From: an uncultured Eudoraea sp.
GTDB taxonomy: Bacteria > Bacteroidota > Bacteroidia > Flavobacteriales > Flavobacteriaceae
Assembly (NCBI RefSeq): GCF_947258525.1
Contig: NZ_CAMYIP010000078.1
Location: forward strand, 1-41,930
DNA: 41,930 nucleotides
Direction: 5' to 3'
Both the position numbers and the translations under genes were made by a program. Under the pieces are notes generated by a model, which had not been told where the DNA came from, did not search any database, and saw only the letters and a program-made list of their open reading frames with translations. This document shows positions 40,756 through 41,930 of this stretch, in pieces. Within the stretch, counting starts at the first letter, position 1, and every line of letters starts with the position of its first letter.

Positions 40756-41930
40756 TTATTTAACAACAAATACAACGTTGATTAAAGAATTGTAATCTGC
40801 AGGTTGTCCAATGATATCATATGTCAGGACGCCACTTGCATTGATACTCATATTGGCAAATACCGCAGGATCTGCATAGGTTACATAATAATATAAATCA
40901 GTTGCTGCATATGTTGGGACGGCCGCGGGAGCTCCTGCGCTCGCTGCGGTTGGCGTTCCAAACTGGGCTATATATTGTGCGTAAAGGTCTACCGTATATC
41001 CTACACCATTTGTAGAGGCATCTACCGCTATTGAAGGTGGATAAAATATACGTGCTGCTTTAGAGGTAATAGGTGCTATGTCCTGTATTACATCCTCCAC
41101 TGTTGCTTCTGTATTCCCATCTCCATCAACATCAACAGGGACATCAGAATTTACTTCAGAAGCTGTTTGATCGTCTGTACCTAAACTCGAAAGAGGTACT
41201 GACAAAGTTCCATCACTATCGGTGATCTCAAGGTTCCCTGCATTTACTGCAAAGGCTGTGTTTATTTCATTGGTTACACTTCCGTCTACTTCCGTAGCAG
41301 TGATCTTTATTTCATTGGTCACACTTCCGTCTACTTCCGTAGCAGTGATCACATAAGGATCTGATGTGGTTCCTGTGCCGGTTACCACATTGATACCTGC
41401 TCCTGTTACTACCGTTTCCGAACCGTCGGCTACAAGACCTGATAAGTCGACCGTAAGGTCACTACCATTCTCTATTCCCACAGTCAATACATTGGTGGCT
41501 GCATTGAGCGTTAATACATCGATATTCTGATCATCCGTGCCTAAACTTGCAAGTGGTACAGAAAGCGTTCCATTGCTATCTGTAATCTCCAGGTCTGTGC
41601 CGTTTACTGCAAAGGCCGTGTTTATCTCATTGGTTACACTTCCGTCTACTTCCGTAGCAGTGATCACATAAGGATCTGCTGTAGTTCCTGTGCCGGTTAC
41701 CACATTAATCCCTGCCCCGGTTACTACCGTTTCCGAACCGTCGGATACAAGACCTGATAAGTCGACCGTAAGGTCACTACCGTTTTCGATACCTACCGTT
41801 AATATGTTGGTGGCTGCATTGAGCGTTAATACATCGATATTCTGATCGTCTGTGCCAAGTGAAGCTAAAGGCACCGAAAGCGTTCCATTGCTATCTGTAA
41901 TCTCCAGGTCTGTGCCGTTTACTGCAAAGG
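40756..41930 (-). CDS. Repetitive surface protein, N-terminus cut by the window edge
   Basis: About 391 C-terminal codons of a larger protein. The visible part begins with repeats of 105 residues (315 bp), each containing GTDDQNIDVLTLNAA, NGSDLTVDLSGLV, TVVTGAGINVVTGTGTT and ITATEVDGSVTNEIN. Two copies are almost complete; a third is shortened to a 15-residue duplication. The last 170 residues form a different, non-repeated end (KAARIFYPPSIAVDAS through INVVFVVK) with no type A or B sorting domain that I recognise. It is followed 18 bases later by the sorted protein and then PorP/SprF, so a secreted adhesin or filament protein is likely. The start lies outside the window. Confidence 0.85.
   Translation of the reverse strand, partial: FAVNGTDLEITDSNGTLSVPLASLGTDDQNIDVLTLNAATNILTVGIENGSDLTVDLSGLVSDGSETVVTGAGINVVTGTGTTADPYVITATEVDGSVTNEINTAFAVNGTDLEITDSNGTLSVPLASLGTDDQNIDVLTLNAATNVLTVGIENGSDLTVDLSGLVADGSETVVTGAGINVVTGTGTTSDPYVITATEVDGSVTNEIKITATEVDGSVTNEINTAFAVNAGNLEITDSDGTLSVPLSSLGTDDQTASEVNSDVPVDVDGDGNTEATVEDVIQDIAPITSKAARIFYPPSIAVDASTNGVGYTVDLYAQYIAQFGTPTAASAGAPAAVPTYAATDLYYYVTYADPAVFANMSINASGVLTYDIIGQPADYNSLINVVFVVK
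41261..41350 (-). repeat. 45-bp tandem duplication inside the repetitive protein
   Basis: 41261-41305 and 41306-41350 are identical except for one base; they encode ITATEVDGSVTNEI twice in a row. It replaces a full 315-bp unit or was added to it. Confidence 0.9.
41306..41930 (-). repeat. 315-bp tandem coding repeats
   Basis: Units 41306-41615 and 41616-41930 align base for base at an offset of 315 with few changes, mostly silent (for example cattgctatc in both at 41571 and 41886). The array continues beyond the right edge. Confidence 0.9.

Noticed and set aside
41306-41930. Repeats considered as a mobile element or assembly duplication
   Set aside because: The repeats keep the reading frame, carry mainly silent differences and match the style of repetitive adhesins; no transposase or terminal inverted repeats.

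Overview
The window is about 42 kb of AT-rich chromosome from a member of the Bacteroidetes, most probably a Flavobacteriaceae species. Supporting signs are a type IX secretion module (a gliding-motility-type C-terminal sorting domain plus a PorP/SprF-like protein), the DUF4295 small ribosomal protein next to bL33 and bL28, an outer-membrane beta-barrel protein with a carboxypeptidase-regulatory-like domain, DUF5916, DUF2911 and DUF4369 proteins, and promoters of the Bacteroidetes form TTG-N17..23-TAnnTTTG. Both ends cut genes: an amidase lacks its C-terminus at the left edge and a repetitive surface protein lacks its N-terminus at the right edge. I see no tRNA, rRNA, CRISPR array, insertion sequence or prophage.

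Left part (1-11.2 kb), mostly minus strand. The order of transcription is: (i) ftsY, a DUF2911 protein and an amidase lipoprotein, coupled by stop/start overlaps; (ii) rpmB, rpmG and DUF4295 from a near-consensus promoter, closed by a terminator; (iii) a DEDDh exonuclease, an FAH-family hydrolase, an Hpt protein and cinA as one tight operon; (iv) a 2-oxoacid dehydrogenase E2 and recR. A sodium:solute symporter runs divergently from recR. A small secreted protein and a CoA-binding protein follow on the minus strand.

Middle (11.2-23.3 kb). A 390-bp gene-free gap holds a candidate small RNA followed by an outer-membrane beta-barrel gene. Then come a PPOX-family flavoprotein and a FabH-like synthase, an ABC1-type kinase with a TetR regulator, htpG, a DoxX-like membrane protein, and an ECF sigma factor with a membrane anti-sigma candidate, divergent from a small DUF6249-type membrane protein. 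The most interesting signal lies here. A two-block motif, TGTAAC-N16/17-CGTC (one copy AGTAAC), occurs four times: back to back between the sigma gene and the DUF6249 gene, in front of the candidate small RNA, and in front of the outer-membrane beta-barrel gene. I infer an autoregulated envelope-stress ECF regulon that includes a small RNA, comparable in logic to the sigma-E/RybB/MicA circuit of enterobacteria.

Right part (22.2-41.9 kb). There are two AraC-type regulators, a cupin-like protein, a MOSC protein, an AlkB-like dioxygenase directly behind one AraC regulator, an S1/P1 nuclease, a class A penicillin-binding protein, a DUF5916 outer-membrane protein, a DUF819 transporter-like protein, a DUF4369 lipoprotein, a tight operon of idi, queD, peroxiredoxin and manA, and finally a surface module of three genes: repetitive adhesin-like protein, gliding-type C-terminal-domain protein with thrombospondin type 3 repeats, and PorP/SprF.

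Many promoters lie so close to their start codons (recR, idi, exonuclease, sigma factor) that the mRNAs must have very short leaders or none, which fits the weak use of Shine-Dalgarno pairing in this phylum.
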